DNA of 64,000 nt from Acidobacteriaceae bacterium dw_441 (GCA_018449715.1 JAAVVA010000001.1:1302001-1366000); one strand, 5' to 3'. Positions 34,803-44,293 are shown, numbered from the stretch's first letter. Numbers and translations: made by a program. The notes: generated by a model not told the origin, from the letters alone.

Positions 34803-36494
34803 TCAACGGAGATTGAGGGTCACCATTCCCTCCATGTCTTCCTCTTCGAAGACAAGCTCGGAGACGCGATACGCCCTGTAATTCGCGACCCAATGCGTAA
34901 TCAATCCGGCGACGGCAAGTGCAAGGAATAACCGCGCGAAGGTTCCCGGATGGTCGAGCGTGCGGCCTTCAAAGCTGGCTGCATCGCGAATCCATTGGAT
35001 GGAACCGAAGAGTGTAGGCCAGAAGACAAAATGCAGATTCGCCTTGCCGGGCATGTAGGAGCAGGCGAAGGATATCTTGCGAAAGGCGAAGAGGCACAAC
35101 TCAATGATGAGTGCTCCAAGCAAGGCCATGAGGGCAAGGTGCGCCATGACTGCGTGCGTGGAGTAATTGCGTTTGAAGACTGCAACGGAGAGAAACACAA
35201 GCGAGGGCACGATACAAATCGCGAAGAAGGATACACGCACCGCACGGTGATAATGCCAGAAGGGACGTACCTGGGTCAGGCGGAAGATCCAGTTGGCGCG
35301 TAACGAGATGGGAATCCCGACTACAATTCGTAGCGCGAAAATGCTGAGTGAGATGATAAGGATGCTGGCGAGCAGGTAGGTCAGACTGAGGGTTCCGCTT
35401 GCGTCCGCGTTCTGGCGAGCGAAACGCGTGTGGATGAAGCCGAAGATGATCGTCAAGCCAATGCCGATGTAGACGCTGAGAATCATGCGGTGCAGACGGC
35501 TTCGCATAAGTGTGCGAAGACTGAAGAGAGTGATGACCGCGCTTAGCGAAGAGCCGAAAGGGAAGGAGACGTTGCGGACGACGGGAATGATCTCAGGCTG
35601 TTCGACGACACGACGCAGTGTGCGGAAGTAGGAAAGCAGAAGTGCAGCGACGGATGCCAGCGCAACGATGTCCAGTGCGGCCCATGCACGGTGAGCCAGC
35701 GGAACAAGCTCAGGACGAAGGGTTCCGTTGAGCTGATTGAAGAGTCCAAGAAACCAGTAGGCGGGCAGCCATGCAAGCTCATGCTGGTTCTGCGATGCAG
35801 CCAAAGCCTCGGGCGAGTTGAAGGAAGGCCCGAGGAAGTAGCTGCTTAGCAGGATGCAGAGCAATGCGGCCTGCAACACTGCGGAGAAGCGAAGGAAGAT
35901 TTGTCTCGGAAGAAGGTTCGCGGCGAGCCCTTGAATGGCAAGGATGCCAAGGACGAAGAAGGATCCTGCGAGGAGAATCGTAAGCCAGTAAGCGGGGAAG
36001 CTGCGCAGCAGGCTGTAACTGCCTCCTGCCCCTACGGCGAAGACCATTGGCCAACTGAAGCCCGTGCAGAGATTGAACGACGCCATTGCGAAGATAGGAC
36101 CGGCGAAGACTGCAGCCAGCTTGGAAAAGAAGAGTGTAGAAGAACGAACCGGCAATGGTCCAAGTACGAGCATGTCGCGGCGATCGGGGAAGGCTGAGTC
36201 ACAACTGAGCACGGCGATAATGCCTGCGATGGTCATGCTGGTTTCGATGAGGAAGTGCTGAAACATATATGAGAGATGCGGAGGGATAGGAGTGCGGCCA
36301 ACGAGGAGAACAGGGACAGGGAAGCTGCAAAAGAAGCTGATAGTTACGAAGACGCTGGCGAACTGCCCCATCAGGCGCGAGGTATCGCCGTCTTGCGCGA
36401 GAAGCTCGAGATCGACGACGCGCATAAAGAAGACTCGATAAAGAACACGAAGCTGAAAGAGGAGATGTTGCCAGTGCTGATTGAAGACAGGCAT
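34803..36494 (-). CDS. ABC transporter permease (multi-helix membrane protein)
   Basis: 563 aa from the ATG at 36494, which has GGAGG seven bases upstream; the upstream in-frame extension lacks such a signal. It is highly hydrophobic, with roughly 12 predicted helices, no ATPase motifs and few charged loops. The role is assigned from context: it lies 58 bp after an ABC ATPase gene in an operon with a PadR repressor. The substrate is unknown. Operons of this form in Acidobacteriota usually encode export or resistance functions (general knowledge, not shown here). Confidence 0.85.
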   Translation of the reverse strand: MPVFNQHWQHLLFQLRVLYRVFFMRVVDLELLAQDGDTSRLMGQFASVFVTISFFCSFPVPVLLVGRTPIPPHLSYMFQHFLIETSMTIAGIIAVLSCDSAFPDRRDMLVLGPLPVRSSTLFFSKLAAVFAGPIFAMASFNLCTGFSWPMVFAVGAGGSYSLLRSFPAYWLTILLAGSFFVLGILAIQGLAANLLPRQIFLRFSAVLQAALLCILLSSYFLGPSFNSPEALAASQNQHELAWLPAYWFLGLFNQLNGTLRPELVPLAHRAWAALDIVALASVAALLLSYFRTLRRVVEQPEIIPVVRNVSFPFGSSLSAVITLFSLRTLMRSRLHRMILSVYIGIGLTIIFGFIHTRFARQNADASGTLSLTYLLASILIISLSIFALRIVVGIPISLRANWIFRLTQVRPFWHYHRAVRVSFFAICIVPSLVFLSVAVFKRNYSTHAVMAHLALMALLGALIIELCLFAFRKISFACSYMPGKANLHFVFWPTLFGSIQWIRDAASFEGRTLDHPGTFARLFLALAVAGLITHWVANYRAYRVSELVFEEEDMEGMVTLNLR

Positions 36495-36552
36495 AGGTGG
36501 GCCTCCGTTCGAAGTGACGGTGCGTTTGAAGCGAGCGAAATTTATTCCGCTC

Positions 36553-37317
36553 TCAGGCGTGAATGAGATCGACGATCTGTCGTGAAACTGCGATGTAATC
36601 TCGCTCGATGGCGAGCTGAGCGAAGATGTCTTCAAGCGATGGCAGGTGCATCAGCGTGCGTAGATTCGCGATGGAATCGTCGGCCACCACCTTGCCGCGA
36701 TGCAGGATGATGATGTGCTCGCAGATGCGCTCGACTGTTTCAAGCTCGTGGGAGCTGAAGAGGACGACCTTGCCGCGTCGGGCCAGCTCTTCGATGAGCG
36801 ACCGCAGAATGAGCGAGGAGCCGATGTCGAGTCCAGAGAATGGCTCATCGAGCAGAATGAGCGAAGGGTTATGCATGAGCGCGGCGGAGAGAAGTATCTT
36901 TTGCCGCATCCCCTTCGAGTAAGAGCTCATGGCAACGTGACGGTCGCTGTAAAGCTCGAAGAGACGAAGCAGTCCGTGGATGCGCTCGGTCGCGATGGCT
37001 CGCGACATACCGCGAAGCTGTGCCACCATGACGAGGTATTCGATACCGCTGAGGTGCGTGTAGAGGTAGGGCTCTTCAGGAACGTATCCCAGCAATTGGC
37101 GGTACGCCATCGGATCGTCGTTCGTGGATTTGCCCTCGAAGAAGATCTGGCCGGAGCTTGGCTGGATGAGCCCGGTAATCATCTTCATCGTGGTGGACTT
37201 GCCTGAGCCGTTGGGTCCGAGGTAGCCGGTGACCTCTCCAGGGCGCGCAACGAAGCTGACGCTGGAAGCGACGTGGAGTCCGGAGTATGTCTTGGTGAGG
37301 TTGCGCAGCTCGAGCAT
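36553..37317 (-). CDS. ABC transporter ATP-binding protein
   Basis: 254 aa. Walker A GPNGSGKST (about residue 36), a signature-like SSYSKGMRQK, Walker B LILLDEPFSGLD and the switch His in FSSHELE are all present. The arrangement fits the ABC-2/drug-export ATPase subgroup. It partners the permease encoded 58 bp downstream. The gene begins 21 bp after the small membrane protein at 37339-37767. Confidence 0.96.
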   Translation of the reverse strand: MLELRNLTKTYSGLHVASSVSFVARPGEVTGYLGPNGSGKSTTMKMITGLIQPSSGQIFFEGKSTNDDPMAYRQLLGYVPEEPYLYTHLSGIEYLVMVAQLRGMSRAIATERIHGLLRLFELYSDRHVAMSSYSKGMRQKILLSAALMHNPSLILLDEPFSGLDIGSSLILRSLIEELARRGKVVLFSSHELETVERICEHIIILHRGKVVADDSIANLRTLMHLPSLEDIFAQLAIERDYIAVSRQIVDLIHA

Positions 37318-37338
37318 TGAGGTTGGCTCCGTCGATAG

Positions 37339-37767
37339 TTAGTTGGGCAAAGGCAGCTTCGAATTTGGACTTTCTTGCTGGGGAGCATGGATAGAGGAAA
37401 GCAGCCTGACGTGCGTGTAAAGCAGACCGCTGATAGGCCTGGCCATGCGGGGAACAACCATGCTGGCAAAGAGGCTTGTGCTCAGAGAGCAGAAGAGGGT
37501 GATCAGGATGACCTGCGCGAAACGTTCCGCTGGAAGCGACGAATCGACCTCCTGGTAGTAGGGACCAACGGCTTCGGCTCTTTGCACGCGTGGCCTCAGG
37601 TTCTGAACGAAGATCGAGCGGAGGCCATCCCACAACAACAGAAGGGAAGCACCGCGGCGAGATTCTTCATCGAAGATCCAAAGCATCTCGGCTCCGAATT
37701 CGGTTCGGAAGCTAATAGGGTGGAGGCGAAGGAAAGCGCGATAAACAATGCGTAGTGGTGAGCTCAT
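37339..37767 (-). CDS. Small membrane protein resembling a permease-prefix domain, PadR-linked
   Basis: 142 aa. The N-terminus (YRAFLRLHPISFRTEFGAEM) resembles the prefix domain found ahead of FtsX-type permeases in PadR-regulated loci, where the pattern is L-R-L-x-P-x-x-F-R-x-x-x-G-x-E-M. One TM helix follows (about residues 84-106), then a Pro/Ser-rich tail. No permease domain is attached, so it is a stand-alone version or a cut-down relative. Its ATG overlaps the PadR stop by 4 bp. It may help assemble or regulate the ABC transporter (inference). Confidence 0.65.
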   Translation of the reverse strand: MSSPLRIVYRAFLRLHPISFRTEFGAEMLWIFDEESRRGASLLLLWDGLRSIFVQNLRPRVQRAEAVGPYYQEVDSSLPAERFAQVILITLFCSLSTSLFASMVVPRMARPISGLLYTHVRLLSSIHAPQQESPNSKLPLPN

Positions 37768-38111
37768 GCGTTGTGCGGGCTCCCTTCGCGAAGGCGTAGA
37801 CGAGCTTCGAGAACGATGCTTTGCATACGCTCGATCTCGGAGGTGAGCGCCGCCTTGCCAGCGGTTGTAATGCGATAGAAGCGGCGGTCGTCGTCTTTGG
37901 CACGGGCCGAGCGCGGGGCGTCGATCACGAGCTTCTGGTCCATGAGTTTTTTGAGGTTGTCGTAGAGCGTGCCCGGACCAATGCGATAGCTGTCGTTGGA
38001 CTGACGGGCAATCTCCTGAATGATGCCGTAGCCGTGCAGGTCCTCGCGTGCCAGCGCGAGGAGGATGTAGAGGGCCGCCGAAGAGAGTGGTGGTTGTGCG
38101 TCGTGTTTCAT
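37764..38111 (-). CDS. PadR-family transcriptional regulator
   Basis: 115 aa, the size of a minimal PadR protein. The winged helix is clear: LYILLALAREDLHGYGI, then GPGTLYDNLKKLMDQKLV and RRFYRITTAGKAAL, with a C-terminal dimerisation helix. PadR proteins repress nearby transport genes until an effector binds. It is the first gene of the operon padR-prefix protein-ATPase-permease, with a 4-bp overlap to the second gene. A direct repeat just upstream could be its operator. Confidence 0.95.
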   Translation of the reverse strand: MKHDAQPPLSSAALYILLALAREDLHGYGIIQEIARQSNDSYRIGPGTLYDNLKKLMDQKLVIDAPRSARAKDDDRRFYRITTAGKAALTSEIERMQSIVLEARLRLREGSPHNA

Positions 38112-38117
38112 CGTCGG

Positions 38118-38141
38118 AATCCGACTATATCGAAATCCGAC
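38118..38141. promoter_or_regulatory. Direct repeat upstream of padR gene, possible operator
   Basis: AATCCGAC occurs at 38118-38125 and again at 38134-38141 (16-bp period), 7 bp upstream of the PadR start. With TATATCGA between the copies it could form an autoregulatory site. The assignment rests on position and repetition only. Confidence 0.4.
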
Positions 38142-38159
38142 CAGGCGTGCAAGATTTTT

Positions 38160-38585
38160 TCAGGAAGCCGAGAGACGAGCGTGCGCGACGGCACCGAGCG
38201 GGTCTTGCCATTCGCATTGGGCAAGTTCAAGAAAGCGGCCAATGTCGTTTGAAAGCATAAAAGGAAGCATCTGTTCAATGCGGGCGCGTGGCCAGTTCCA
38301 CCAGCGGATTTTTAGCAGGTCTTCGATGATGTGCCTGGAGAACCGGAGGCGTGCGACCTTACCGGGATTACCCACAATGACCGCATAGGGAGGAACATCA
38401 CGCGATACAACAGCATGTGCTCCGATGACAGCGCCATCGCCCACGGTGACTCCCGAGAGGATGGTTGCCCCGGAACCGATCCAGACATCGTTGCCGATGA
38501 GGACGTTGCCCCTGGACTCGGGCAGACGATTGATCCCGGGGATTTCCGGCCAGTCGAGGCTTGAGGCGAAGGGATAGGTGGTCAC
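38160..38585 (-). pseudogene. Truncated CatB-like xenobiotic acetyltransferase
   Basis: An open frame of 141 codons begins with GTG at 38585 at the family's internal TTYPF motif and continues through left-handed beta-helix hexapeptides ([30 protein letters not shown]), [12 protein letters not shown] and the C-terminal helix. Full CatB/Vat proteins are about 210 aa; the missing N-terminal third holds the catalytic His that lies just before S-T-Y-P-F. An in-frame TGA sits two codons upstream and no N-terminal remnant is visible. It is most likely an inactive fragment, though a short product could still be made. Confidence 0.65.
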
Positions 38586-38859
38586 GAATCAAGGGCCTGA
38601 AAGGAGGATTCGAGATTAGGGGATGCTCATAGCGAAGAGAGGCCTTTGTTTAGATTGAAGTGTTGAATATACATAATATGTGTTATCAGACGTTTAATGT
38701 GTGACGCGTCTTATGTAGCCCTTCTTGCTTCTGCCTCCTCATTCATCTTCTATTCATCGCTTTGCGGTCAGGTGTTCGATTCATTTACCCGTGTACGATT
38801 GACAGTCCATTCATAAAATCCGCTTAGAGTAGGACTTACGAAGCGGATTCCCTGAAATT
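38586..38859. promoter_or_regulatory. Intergenic region upstream of the first membrane regulator
   Basis: 274 bp, AT-rich in its left half (AATATACATAATATG near 38665), with no gene. It carries one copy of GTGTTCGA (38772-38779), a motif repeated in front of the downstream TonB receptor, and TTGACAG at 38800, a good -35-like hexamer followed about 17 bp later by TAAAAT-like sequence (38813-38818 region), consistent with a housekeeping promoter. Confidence 0.4.
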
Positions 38860-40338
38860 ATGCAAACCCTGGAGTCATCACCAAGGATCGCTATGGGAGA
38901 AAGCTCCCCACGATCGGACGCGTCCACGCATAACCGAACCAATGATCCACGCTGGCAGCTTGCCCTGCGGATCGCCGCAAGCAGCAGCCTGGGGCGTTCG
39001 CGCCTGATGGTGGACTTCCTGCTCTATGTCGTCGATCGCCATATCAACGACCGCAGCGACGAGATCACAGAACAGCAGATCGGAGTTCTTGTCTTTGGCC
39101 GTCCCGAGGGCTACGACACGAACGAAGACAATATCGTTCGCAGCTATGCCCGTAATCTGCGCAAGCGCATCGAGGAGTATTTCGCAAAGGAAGGTGCGGA
39201 GGAAAGCCTGCTGCTGGAGATTCCTCGAGGCGGGTACGCCCCGATCTTCTCCTCAAAGCCCGCGGCGGGCAGTCTTGCTTCCAGCGAACCAGTAGAAGCC
39301 TCGTATGCCGACAAACCCTTAATCCTAAATAAGGATGAGGCTGCGAATACTTCTGACTCCCCGGACAATCCTACCGTAGAGAAGCAAGCCGAACAGAAAG
39401 TCGAGCAGCATTCTGAGCGGTCATTTTTCTCCGGGACTGCGACCGGTTGGCTCCACAAGGTCGCAGAAGCCGTTCGGAGGCGCTCTGCCAGTGTCGCACT
39501 GGCTACGGGGCTCATTCTGGGGGTGCTCGTTTCCTCCTTATTTCCAAAGACATGGCTAAAACGCATCATGGCGTCTCCTGCCGAAATAGCGTCAAAGAAC
39601 CTTTGGTCGCAACTCTTCAGCAGCAAAAGCGATACTTTTATCGTTCCCTCTGACGATGGCCTGATCATTATGCAGCGTCTTACCGAGAGACCGGTTCCCC
39701 TGGCCAGTTACCTCAATGGGAGCTATCGCAACCAGATACGAACCGACAGCGATCCCGGCGCGGCCGAACTTCTGAAGCTTGGGGGGCGGCGCTATACCAG
39801 CGTGGTGGACCTCGATCTAGCCTCGCGCCTGGCACAGCTGAGCGAGGTCGTTCCGCAGCGCATGGTGATTCGCTTTGCCCGCGACCTTCGCATGGACGAC
39901 CTGCGGGACGGCAATGCGATCCTGATCGGCTCTATCGAGGCAAACCCCTGGATCGAGTTGTTCCAGCCGCAACTGAACTTCCGTTTCAGCATCCATGCCG
40001 ACAACGACCAGCCTTCAGGGATCGTGAATGTTCATCCTCGTCCAAACGAGGGACTGATCTACGGTACTCCCGGACAGGACCACACCTACGGGCTTATCGC
40101 CTACCTGCCGAACCTCAATTCCACCGGGCACGTCCTGATTGTGGCTGGTCTGAACACCGCCGGCACCCAGGCCGCCGAAGCCTTCCTCCTCACTCCTTCG
40201 TTGATGGACCCGACCCTGCAACGCGCCAGGTTGCCGGGGGGAGGTTTCCAGCCGTTCGAACTGCTGATCGGAGCCGGTGCGGTAGCTGCGAATGCATCCG
40301 CCCCGCAAATCGTACTGGAGCGGATTGGACCCTCTTAG
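38860..40338 (+). CDS. Membrane-spanning regulator with winged-helix-like N-terminus, paralog 1
   Basis: 492 aa. Residues about 30-140 form a cytoplasmic domain with the pattern QQIGVLVFGRPEGYDT, NIVRSYARNLRKRIEEYF and EIPRGGYAPIF, seen in Acidobacteriota regulators as a winged-helix-like module. A low-complexity linker leads to one TM helix (about 208-228, VALATGLILGVLVSSLF). The C-terminal domain (about 245-485) should be extracytoplasmic and contains LWSQLF, DTFIVPSD, NAILIGS, NPWIELF, YLPNLNSTGHVL and GTQAA. The regulator at 46660-47979 has the same layout and motifs. It lies 343 bp upstream of an Oar-like TonB receptor, which it probably controls in ToxR fashion (inference). Confidence 0.75.
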   Translation: MQTLESSPRIAMGESSPRSDASTHNRTNDPRWQLALRIAASSSLGRSRLMVDFLLYVVDRHINDRSDEITEQQIGVLVFGRPEGYDTNEDNIVRSYARNLRKRIEEYFAKEGAEESLLLEIPRGGYAPIFSSKPAAGSLASSEPVEASYADKPLILNKDEAANTSDSPDNPTVEKQAEQKVEQHSERSFFSGTATGWLHKVAEAVRRRSASVALATGLILGVLVSSLFPKTWLKRIMASPAEIASKNLWSQLFSSKSDTFIVPSDDGLIIMQRLTERPVPLASYLNGSYRNQIRTDSDPGAAELLKLGGRRYTSVVDLDLASRLAQLSEVVPQRMVIRFARDLRMDDLRDGNAILIGSIEANPWIELFQPQLNFRFSIHADNDQPSGIVNVHPRPNEGLIYGTPGQDHTYGLIAYLPNLNSTGHVLIVAGLNTAGTQAAEAFLLTPSLMDPTLQRARLPGGGFQPFELLIGAGAVAANASAPQIVLERIGPS

Positions 40339-40450
40339 TTTTCGCTTCTTACGAAAGCGGTAACTCCTCTTTAATGAATTCCTTTTTCTGTACTGTCTGT
40401 TCACTTCCGCAACAGCTATTTGTGGACTGAAAGTACAGCTTTTTACTCGT

Positions 40451-40548
40451 GTGTTCCACCGTGTTCGACCTCTGGGTGCGTCCGTGAATATTAGATGAAT
40501 CAGTCAGGATAAGTTATTTATTTGCAGCGTTTACACGCGGGTGTTCGA
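40451..40548. promoter_or_regulatory. GTGTTC-type repeats upstream of TonB receptor 1
   Basis: Within the 343-bp gap 40339-40681, a tandem 10-bp repeat (GTGTTCCACC then GTGTTCGACC, 40451-40470) is followed 80 bp later by GTGTTCGA at 40541, flanked by two copies of TTTACACG. The same GTGTTCGA occurs once before the regulator gene (38772). These are candidate binding sites for the adjacent regulator. No gene was seen in the gap. Confidence 0.4.
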
Positions 40549-40681
40549 AGTTTACACGGCCACGGACACCTTGTTTCGGCAGTTCCCTCCCCCCATGATC
40601 GAACCAATCCCAAGAGCAGGCGGATCAACTTCAGTCTGAACCACCTGTGACTGCGCAAAATCCCTTTGAGGCCAAAATCCC

Positions 40682-43600
40682 ATGACGAATTTCTGGCGTT
40701 CCTTTGCTCGTCAACAACGAAAGCGGTATCTCTATCCGGTTTCGTTGATGGCATGCATGCTTCTATCCTCGGCGGTGCCCTCGCTGGCACAGTCCGATCT
40801 CTCCGGAGTCTCAGGCACTATCACCGATCCATCGGGCGCGGTCGTTCGAGGAGCGGCGGTGACCGTAATTGATGAAGCAACCCGGGCGATCCATACCGCC
40901 ACAACCAACGATTCCGGCTACTACACTATCCCGAGCCTTTCGCCCGGTCGCTACACCATCACCGTCAGCGCGTCGAACTTCCAGAAGACGACCAGCAGCG
41001 GCAACAACCTTGATCCGAACGTATCCACGACGGCTAACCTGCAACTCCTGATCGGCAGCAACAGCGAGGTCGTGCAGGTTTCGGCGTCGGAGACGGCGGT
41101 GCAGACGGAAAGCACCGTGCTGGGCCGCGTCATCACGAGCAAGCAGGCGGAGATGCTCCCCCTCAGCGGCCGCAATCCCATCGGACTGGCCCTATTGAAG
41201 GCGGGCGTTACCAGTACCAGCGGTGACGTTTCCAAATTTTCGTTCAGCACCGGCCTCGGCGGACTGAACATCAACGGCGCCCGCGATCGTGACAACCTGG
41301 TGACCTATGACGGTGCAGTCGCGGTGCGTGTCCGTGCCAACGGTGATTCCACCGGCGTAGTCGATCTCGAGAATGTGCAGGAGGTTCAGGTTCTGGCGAC
41401 GAACTATCCGGCAGAGTATGGACGTTCCATCGGCGGACAGGTCCGCATCATCACAAAGTCCGGTACGGACAAGTTCCACGGTTCGCTCTACGAGTACCTG
41501 CAGAACCCCATTCTCAACGCCAATACCTGGCAGCGCAACCATAATACGGTGGTGAACAACGACCCGACCGTTCCCAGGATTTTGAAGTCGAACTACGTCG
41601 CTCCCTTCACCTATAACCAGTTTGGTTTCAGTGTGAACGGACCGTTGTATATTCCGCATGTCCTACCCAAGGGCAAGGTCTTCTTCCTTTACTCCGAAGC
41701 CTTCGTTCACTATCCCGGAACTGATAGCAAGACGGCGACCGTGCCGAATCCAGCCTTCCGCTCGGGCGACTTCTCCTCGCTCTCCACCCATATCCGCGAT
41801 CCCAAGGCAGCGGGCGACTGCGACCCGAAAACCGGTGGCCCTGGCTGCTTTCCGGGGAACATCATTCCGCAGGATCGTCTGAGCGCCAACGGCGTCGGCT
41901 TGCTTTCCATCTTTCCTAATCCGACACCAGGCTTCGGCACGAACGGAACAAATAACCTTCTGCAAATTGCAAAGCATCCTCAGAGCCAGCAGATTGACAG
42001 CGGAAACCTCGACATCATCCCGACGGACAAGGATTACATCCGTTTTCGCCTTACGCATTTTTACTACTACGAGGACAACCCGTTCTCCTCGGCCTATAGC
42101 GTTGTGCCGCGTATCTTCAACCGCCCGGCCCAGACGGCCTCGCTCGACTGGGTTCGCAGCTTCAGCTCCAACACGATGAACGAAGTGCTGGTCACCGTGG
42201 CGCACAGTGCCGATCGTCTCTTTATCGACACCACCAGCGGCCTCTATGACCGCACGAAGTACGGGGTCAACTATCCGTACCTCTTCCCAGAGGGCAAGGA
42301 TCTTCCTAATAAGATTCCAACGGTTCAATTCTCCGAAAGTAACATCACCGCAATGGACGGTAGCGCTTACCCCTCGCACTCTCAGGGAGCTGTCTTCGAC
42401 TTTGCCGACACCTTCACCCGCATCATCGGTAACCACACGCTGCGCGCCGGTGTGCTGTATGAGCGTGCTCAATATAACGATTACGATCAGATTTCCGGTC
42501 AGAACAGCGTACCCGGGCAGACCAACAACCAGAACGGAAAGTTTGAGTTCTCCAATAAGAATAATTCGGGAACAGGTCTCGATCTCTCGGATGCCGCACT
42601 TGGCCTCTTTCAGAGCTACGCTGAAGTGGGTGCTCGCGCTGAAACCCCCTACCGCGCGAATATGCTCGACTTCTTCGCGCAGGACTCGTGGAAGCTCTCT
42701 TCCAAGCTGCATCTGGACTATGGTCTGCGCTACTCGATTACCCGCCCCTTCTACAGCCTTTGGAATAACATCGGCACCTTTGACCCGGCCTTCTACAGTG
42801 CGGCAAATGCAGTCAAGATTGACCCTAGCACAGGTAATCCCATCGCTGGCTCGGGTGATCCTCTGAACGGTACGGTACTCTTCGGCAACGGCTTTACCGA
42901 CAGCGCCAAGGCGCACGTCGCTCTGGCAAACACCGGCGAGGCGGACCGTCTCTTCCACAACCTTCCTCGTGGTTATATCGACGTCCACTACACGACCTTC
43001 CAGCCGCGTGTCGGGCTCTCGTATGCCTTCAATTCAAAGACCGTCCTGCGCTCCGGCTTCGGTCGTTACATGAGCCGTCAGGGTGTCTCCGACGGCGTGT
43101 TCGAGGGCGGTGCGCCTCCGCTGCAATCCTATGCTGGAATCAGCGGCGGTAACGCTGACAACCCAGGCGGAGGTTCTCAAGGATCGTTCCCGACTATCTC
43201 CGGGCGCGTGGACCGCAGCTCGCCACAGCCTGAATCTTACGTGTGGAATCTCTCGGTCGAACGCGAGCTTCCCTTCAACACTGTGCTCGGCGTGGCCTAT
43301 GTGGGACGTCGCGGTCTGCACGGTCAGTTTCAGGCGAATATGAACCAGGCTCCGATCGGTTCAGGATACAAATCCGGAAATATCAACCTATATCGTCCCT
43401 ATGCAGGTTACGGCCCCATCACGATGGTGTGGCAGGGTTCCGGCTCTGTTTACAACGGCCTGCAGATCGACCTGAATCATCGCTTCCAGAAGGGCTTGAG
43501 CTTCGGTGTGGCTTACACCTACGCTCACGCTAATGACTGTGGATCGTTCCAGAAGAACTTCCTTCCGAACTTCTACGATTCGAAGTACCTATGCGGCCCT

Positions 43601-44152
43601 GCGGACTATGACATTCGCCAGGCCCTTACCGCCAACGCGATTACCGAAATTCCCTTCCACAGCAACAGCCGTCTGGCAAATGAGTTCCTTGGCGGATGGC
43701 AGCTCTCGCAGATCTATAACTTCCAGACGGGTATCCCTGGATCGGTTACCGGATCGGACATCGCCGGTGTTGGAACCGGTGGTGGCGCGCAGTTCTACTC
43801 CATCGTCGATGGTGCCCACCTGGGAGCTCAAGGAAAGTTCTCAACAGGATCTGACCAGAACTTCTGGTTCAACCCTGATGCATTCGTGGCTCCTGAGAAA
43901 GCCACCTTTACCTCGCAGCACAACCGCAACATCCTTCGCGCTCCTGGCGTAATGAACTTCAACGCCGGTCTGCAGAAGAGATTTTCGACCTTCGAGAATC
44001 AGTACTTCACCTTCCGTTTCGAAGCTTTCAACTTCCCGAATCATCCGAACCTGTCGGCTCCGGATGTAAACCCAACCAGCAAAACCTTTGGACGTGTCAT
44101 CAGCAAGACCGGTCAGCGTTCCATGCAGGCCAGCCTGCGCTACACCTTCTAG
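40682..44152 (+). CDS. Oar-like TonB-dependent receptor with carboxypeptidase-regulatory domain, copy 1
   Basis: 1156 aa. A signal peptide (residues about 20-40, ending SLAQS) is followed by a carboxypeptidase-regulatory-like beta-sandwich (about 42-125: GTITDPSGAVVRGAAVTV, SGYYTIPSLSPGRYTITV), a plug domain (about 140-270, with VQEVQVLATNYPAEYGR and SGTDKFHGSLYEYL) and a long beta-barrel ending in Phe (LRYTF). Receptors of this family import or bind large ligands at the outer membrane; the ligand is unknown. It follows the membrane regulator and precedes the GH92 mannosidase, suggesting that oligomannosides or glycoproteins are handled here (inference). Confidence 0.92.
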   Translation: MTNFWRSFARQQRKRYLYPVSLMACMLLSSAVPSLAQSDLSGVSGTITDPSGAVVRGAAVTVIDEATRAIHTATTNDSGYYTIPSLSPGRYTITVSASNFQKTTSSGNNLDPNVSTTANLQLLIGSNSEVVQVSASETAVQTESTVLGRVITSKQAEMLPLSGRNPIGLALLKAGVTSTSGDVSKFSFSTGLGGLNINGARDRDNLVTYDGAVAVRVRANGDSTGVVDLENVQEVQVLATNYPAEYGRSIGGQVRIITKSGTDKFHGSLYEYLQNPILNANTWQRNHNTVVNNDPTVPRILKSNYVAPFTYNQFGFSVNGPLYIPHVLPKGKVFFLYSEAFVHYPGTDSKTATVPNPAFRSGDFSSLSTHIRDPKAAGDCDPKTGGPGCFPGNIIPQDRLSANGVGLLSIFPNPTPGFGTNGTNNLLQIAKHPQSQQIDSGNLDIIPTDKDYIRFRLTHFYYYEDNPFSSAYSVVPRIFNRPAQTASLDWVRSFSSNTMNEVLVTVAHSADRLFIDTTSGLYDRTKYGVNYPYLFPEGKDLPNKIPTVQFSESNITAMDGSAYPSHSQGAVFDFADTFTRIIGNHTLRAGVLYERAQYNDYDQISGQNSVPGQTNNQNGKFEFSNKNNSGTGLDLSDAALGLFQSYAEVGARAETPYRANMLDFFAQDSWKLSSKLHLDYGLRYSITRPFYSLWNNIGTFDPAFYSAANAVKIDPSTGNPIAGSGDPLNGTVLFGNGFTDSAKAHVALANTGEADRLFHNLPRGYIDVHYTTFQPRVGLSYAFNSKTVLRSGFGRYMSRQGVSDGVFEGGAPPLQSYAGISGGNADNPGGGSQGSFPTISGRVDRSSPQPESYVWNLSVERELPFNTVLGVAYVGRRGLHGQFQANMNQAPIGSGYKSGNINLYRPYAGYGPITMVWQGSGSVYNGLQIDLNHRFQKGLSFGVAYTYAHANDCGSFQKNFLPNFYDSKYLCGPADYDIRQALTANAITEIPFHSNSRLANEFLGGWQLSQIYNFQTGIPGSVTGSDIAGVGTGGGAQFYSIVDGAHLGAQGKFSTGSDQNFWFNPDAFVAPEKATFTSQHNRNILRAPGVMNFNAGLQKRFSTFENQYFTFRFEAFNFPNHPNLSAPDVNPTSKTFGRVISKTGQRSMQASLRYTF

Positions 44153-44176
44153 GACTGCGCAGAAACTACTCAACCG

Positions 44177-44210
44177 GATGGGAGTGAAGATATTTGTCTT
44201 CACTCCCATC
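44177..44210 (+). terminator. Stem-loop between TonB receptor 1 and GH92 genes
   Basis: A perfect 14-bp stem (GATGGGAGTGAAGA and its complement) with a six-base loop lies 25 bp after the receptor stop. The T-tract is poor (TGTTCATT), so it may attenuate rather than fully end transcription into the mannosidase gene, or protect the upstream mRNA 3' end. Confidence 0.65.
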
Positions 44211-44293
44211 TGTTCATTGATGTGAAATATGCCGGGAAGAACATCTCCTGCGGCAAGAACAAGTACCACGACACAGAAAGGCAATCTCTCCTG

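Noticed and set aside
41663-42988. 441-codon frame antisense to TonB receptor 1
   Set aside because: No recognisable domain, and the sense strand has an uninterrupted receptor with plug and barrel.
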